Source of the DNA: Methanobacteriota archaeon
GTDB taxonomy: Archaea; Thermoplasmatota; Poseidoniia; Poseidoniales; Poseidoniaceae
DNA length: 9,601 nt
Reading direction: 5' to 3'
NCBI GenBank assembly: GCA_002707335.2
Contig: PAMN02000002.1
Span: 1-9,601 of the forward strand
The notes below the pieces were generated by a model. The model saw only the letters and a program-made list of their open reading frames with translations. It searched no databases and was not told the origin of the DNA. Below are positions 6,920 to 9,601 of the stretch, piece after piece. Each line of letters begins with the position of its first letter. Position 1 is the first letter of the stretch. The translations under genes and the position numbers were made by a program.

Positions 6920-8209
6920 ATGCAACGAGTTAATTCAAATTCTCTACATGAAGAGGCTTTGAACCACTTGGTAGGTGGAGTTAATTCTCCAGTAAGGGCA
7001 TTCAAATCAGTACATGGTAATCCGATTTATTTCGAAAGCGCATCAGGTGCAATTGTCACAGATGTTGATGGGAACGAACTGGTTGATTTTGTACAGTCAT
7101 GGGGTCCTCTGGTTCATGGTCATTCACACCCAGAAATAATAGAAATGGTGTACAACAAAATGCAGAAAGGCACCTCGTTTGGAGCGCCCCACATTGGGGA
7201 GATTGAACTCGCAAAGAGAGTAAAAAAGCGCTTCCCATTCATGGATAAGGTCAGATTTGTTTCTTCAGGAACTGAGGCTGTAATGAGCGCTGTTCGCCTT
7301 GCTAGGGGCTACACTGGCAGAGATTTATTGATTAAATTCGAAGGATGTTATCACGGCCACGTAGATTCATTGATGGTGAGTTCCGGAAGCGGACTTGCAA
7401 CATTTGGAATCGCAAGTAGTCCCGGAATCCCAAAAGATACAGTGGCAACAACTCTTGTTGCTCCCCTGGATGATATTGAAGCAGTAGAGTACCTATTCAA
7501 TGAACATGGAGATGAAATTGCGGCAATAGTAATCGAGCCATTACCTGCCAACAATGGACTACTTGTTCAAAGGCATGAATATCTAGCGAAACTTAGAGAA
7601 TATTGTGATAAACATGGAGCATTACTAATCTTTGACGAGGTAATTAGTGGATTTAGATTCAAAGATGGTAGTTATGGTGACCTTTGTGGGGTAACGCCAG
7701 ACATAACTGCTCTTGGTAAAGTAATAGGTGGCGGTCTTCCAGTAGGAGCATACGGGGCTCGAAGTGAGATAATGCAGAAACTTTCTCCTCTTGGACCGGT
7801 TTACCAAGCCGGTACTCTCTCTGGTAATCCATTGGCAATGGCCGCAGGTATAATGACTCTAGATTTGCTTGATAGTGCTGCTTATGATCGCCTTGAAGAG
7901 TTAGGTCAAATCCTGCAAAACGCAGTCGAACCAGTTCTCGAAAAACATGGAAATCCAATGCGATTGGTTCGAAGAGGTAGTTTGTTTTGGTTCTCTCCAA
8001 GTTCTAATGAGCCACCTGCTAGAGCTGATTTAATCCCAAGTGATGCAGGTAAATTGTACTCAGATGTTCACAAAGGATTGCTTGAAAAGGGATACATGTT
8101 AGCACCTTCCGCATATGAAATCGGATTCATTGCTACAGTCCATGAAGAGCATCATATTCTTGGAATGGTACAAGCACTTGATGAAGTTCTTACAGAAATG
8201 GAGTTGTAA
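6920..8209 (+). CDS. hemL: Glutamate-1-semialdehyde 2,1-aminomutase
   Basis: This PLP enzyme of the class III aminotransferase fold isomerises glutamate-1-semialdehyde to 5-aminolevulinate, directly downstream of HemA. With the start at 6920 the protein has 429 residues, the usual length. The N-terminus HLVGGVNSPVRAFKSV matches the family opening (GGVNSPVRAF). Further hallmarks are VRFVSSGTEAVMSAVRLARG (phosphate binding), CYHGHVDSLMV, the LIFDEVISGFR segment with the PLP-ring aspartate, ALGKVIGGGLPVGAYG with PLP lysine K267, and AGTLSGNPLAMAAG. All expected catalytic residues are seen. The upstream ribosome site is GAGGT followed by a run of seven T, and the gap to hemB is 10 bases. The presence of both hemA and hemL shows that the C5 pathway, not ALA synthase, supplies 5-aminolevulinate. 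Confidence 0.95.
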   Translation: MQRVNSNSLHEEALNHLVGGVNSPVRAFKSVHGNPIYFESASGAIVTDVDGNELVDFVQSWGPLVHGHSHPEIIEMVYNKMQKGTSFGAPHIGEIELAKRVKKRFPFMDKVRFVSSGTEAVMSAVRLARGYTGRDLLIKFEGCYHGHVDSLMVSSGSGLATFGIASSPGIPKDTVATTLVAPLDDIEAVEYLFNEHGDEIAAIVIEPLPANNGLLVQRHEYLAKLREYCDKHGALLIFDEVISGFRFKDGSYGDLCGVTPDITALGKVIGGGLPVGAYGARSEIMQKLSPLGPVYQAGTLSGNPLAMAAGIMTLDLLDSAAYDRLEELGQILQNAVEPVLEKHGNPMRLVRRGSLFWFSPSSNEPPARADLIPSDAGKLYSDVHKGLLEKGYMLAPSAYEIGFIATVHEEHHILGMVQALDEVLTEMEL

Positions 8210-8211
8210 TT

Positions 8212-9243
8212 ATGAACGGTAAACAGAGGATTCTTTCGGCTCTAAATTTAGAACCGGTTGATAGAACCCCTGTATGGTTCATGAGACAGGCAGGCCGACA
8301 TCTGCCAGAGTATCGAAAAATCGCAGCAGAACACTCATTTTGGGAAAGGTGCATGGATGTAGATTTGTGTACAAAGATAACCTTGCAACCTTTGGAAAGA
8401 TACCAAAAAATCGATGCTGCAATCATCTTCAGTGATATTCTTACACCCCTGCCTAGTTTAGGATACGATGTTGAATATGGTGGAGGCATTAGGATAAGTG
8501 AATTCAATCTTGATGACGTAGATGACTGGGCTAAATTTGATGCAAGAAAGCATGCACCTTGGGCTGCAGATGGACTAAAATCAGTTGGAGAAGAAATTGG
8601 TGATTCTACAGCAAGACTTGGTTTTGTTGGCTCTCCATGGACTATCTGCATGTATTTGCTATCAGGAGGAACCGGTGACAAAGACTTCCACAATGCTCGT
8701 GCTAAGGTCTATTCAAACCCCGAACAGGCAAAGAATATGTTACTGAAGATGGGTGAAATTGTTGGCGACTTACTTGCAGACCAAGTAAATCATGGTGGCG
8801 CTGATGCTGTACAACTCTTCGATACATGGGCAGGATTATTATCTCCTGAAATTTATAGAAAGTTTGCAATGCCTGCTACTGCTAGAACCATTGAGGTTTT
8901 CAGAGAAAAAGCAGACAGAGAGGTTCCTGTTATTCATTATGCAAAGGGTTCTGGACATCTACATTCAGATATAAGAGACCTTGATTTGAACGCAATATCA
9001 CTGGATTGGAGAGACGATCTGGCGGAAAATCGTAAACAATTTGGCGACAAATATGCGTTCCAAGGAAATCTTGACCCTTCATTATTACACGGTTCAACAG
9101 AAATGGCAAAGTTAGCAACTAGAGATGTCCTCAAAGCCGCTGGTGACAAACCTGGACACATATTCAATCTCGGTCATGGTTTTGCTCCTTCTGCTAGAAT
9201 TGATTGTGTAGAAACAGTTCTTCGAGAGATTGTAGGTGAGTAA
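8212..9243 (+). CDS. hemE: Uroporphyrinogen III decarboxylase
   Basis: This enzyme removes the four acetate carboxyls of uroporphyrinogen III to give coproporphyrinogen III. At 343 residues the length is normal. The first signature, RTPVWFMRQAGRHLPEYR, contains R25 and R29. FSDILT carries the central aspartate D75, which coordinates the pyrrole nitrogens in known enzymes. The second signature, GFVGSPWTICMYLLSGG, carries Y148, and FNLGHGF near the C-terminus carries H322. These match the four substrate-binding positions of the family. The ATG lies 2 bases after the hemL stop, and a GGAG at 8200-8203 (8 bases before the ATG) fits as ribosome site. Together with hemF next door, it commits the operon to the coproporphyrinogen/protoporphyrin route rather than the siroheme-dependent archaeal route. 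Confidence 0.95.
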   Translation: MNGKQRILSALNLEPVDRTPVWFMRQAGRHLPEYRKIAAEHSFWERCMDVDLCTKITLQPLERYQKIDAAIIFSDILTPLPSLGYDVEYGGGIRISEFNLDDVDDWAKFDARKHAPWAADGLKSVGEEIGDSTARLGFVGSPWTICMYLLSGGTGDKDFHNARAKVYSNPEQAKNMLLKMGEIVGDLLADQVNHGGADAVQLFDTWAGLLSPEIYRKFAMPATARTIEVFREKADREVPVIHYAKGSGHLHSDIRDLDLNAISLDWRDDLAENRKQFGDKYAFQGNLDPSLLHGSTEMAKLATRDVLKAAGDKPGHIFNLGHGFAPSARIDCVETVLREIVGE

Positions 9244-9245
9244 TC

Positions 9246-9601
9246 ATGCGCCAGAAGATGGTGGATATGGTCCATCGTATTCAGGATGAGATTTGTGAGG
9301 CTCTTAGAGAAATAGATGGAGTCGATTATCGCCAAGATGAATGGACAAGAGAAGAAGGCGGTGGCGGAAGAAGCCGAGTCTTTTCAGGAGGCAGGGTGTT
9401 TGAAAAAGCCGGTGTAAACGTAAGCGTAGTCCATGGTACCCTAAGCCCTCAAGCAGCTGCTAGTATGGGAGGCGGTCATGAGTTACAAGGAAAAGATCTA
9501 GATTTCTTTGCTACAGGAGTTAGTCTAGTACTTCACCCTCTGAATCCAATGGCTCCAACAGTACACGCAAATTACCGTTATTTTGAACGTGGTGAAGGCC
9601 A
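9246..9601 (+). CDS. hemF: Oxygen-dependent coproporphyrinogen III oxidase (5' part, cut by the window end)
   Basis: This enzyme uses O2 to decarboxylate two propionates of coproporphyrinogen III, giving protoporphyrinogen IX. Only the first 118 codons are present; the family is about 300 residues long, so over half lies beyond the window. The visible part is highly characteristic: WTREEGGGGRSRVF, VFEKAGVNVSVVHG, GVSLVLHPLNP and PTVHANYRYFERGEG. H97 and H107 are ten residues apart, as are two of the conserved active-site histidines of bacterial HemF. The ATG lies 2 bases after the hemE stop, and AGGTGA six bases upstream is the best Shine-Dalgarno of the operon. It is unrelated in sequence to the radical-SAM HemN, so the encoded route needs oxygen. 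The frame is open to the last base. Confidence 0.93.
   Translation, partial: MRQKMVDMVHRIQDEICEALREIDGVDYRQDEWTREEGGGGRSRVFSGGRVFEKAGVNVSVVHGTLSPQAAASMGGGHELQGKDLDFFATGVSLVLHPLNPMAPTVHANYRYFERGEG

Noticed and set aside
8190..8693. 167-codon minus-strand frame opposite the start of hemE
   Set aside because: It is antisense to the conserved HemE signatures; it shows no ribosome site or family pattern.

Overview
The window most likely comes from a planktonic archaeon of the Thermoplasmatota, with Marine Group II (Poseidoniales) the best guess. This is inference, because no rRNA or other phylogenetic marker is present. The supporting signs are AT-rich DNA with single-strand gene packing, Shine-Dalgarno motifs of the GGTG/GAGGTG type close to the start codons, TTG starts, and a large secreted protein made of calcium-binding DxDxDG repeats with a C-terminal membrane anchor. 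All recognised genes lie on the + strand.

Region 1 (about 1-2774) holds a short upstream stretch with an AT-rich promoter-like box, then one 891-residue exported protein. It has a signal peptide, an uncharacterised beta-rich domain, a GDSL/SGNH esterase domain with a complete Ser/Asp/His set, and about 430 residues of thrombospondin type 3-like repeats. The last twelve repeats follow a regular 22-residue period. A transmembrane helix and a short basic/acidic tail close the protein. It looks like a cell-surface-tethered lipase or esterase.

Region 2 (2861 to the window end) is a tightly packed tetrapyrrole operon: hemA, a hemC-hemD fusion, hemB, hemL, hemE and the first 118 codons of hemF. The gaps between genes run from a short overlap to about 10 bases, and most genes have their own GGTG-like ribosome site. 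Together the enzymes convert glutamyl-tRNA to glutamate-1-semialdehyde (HemA), 5-aminolevulinate (HemL), porphobilinogen (HemB), uroporphyrinogen III (HemCD), coproporphyrinogen III (HemE) and protoporphyrinogen IX (oxygen-dependent HemF). This is the classical protoporphyrin route. Most archaea with heme synthesis use the siroheme-dependent (Ahb) route, so an aerobic hemE-hemF pathway in a probable archaeon stands out. Any protoporphyrinogen oxidase and ferrochelatase genes would lie outside the window.

The most unexpected detail is in HemB. The second Schiff-base lysine of the family, in the MVKPxxxYLD motif, is read here as asparagine (MVNPAMTYLD), while the first lysine and the three zinc cysteines are intact. 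HemA also lacks the usual SHKTAP box and has a longer N-terminus than the family norm, but its catalytic STCNR motif is kept.
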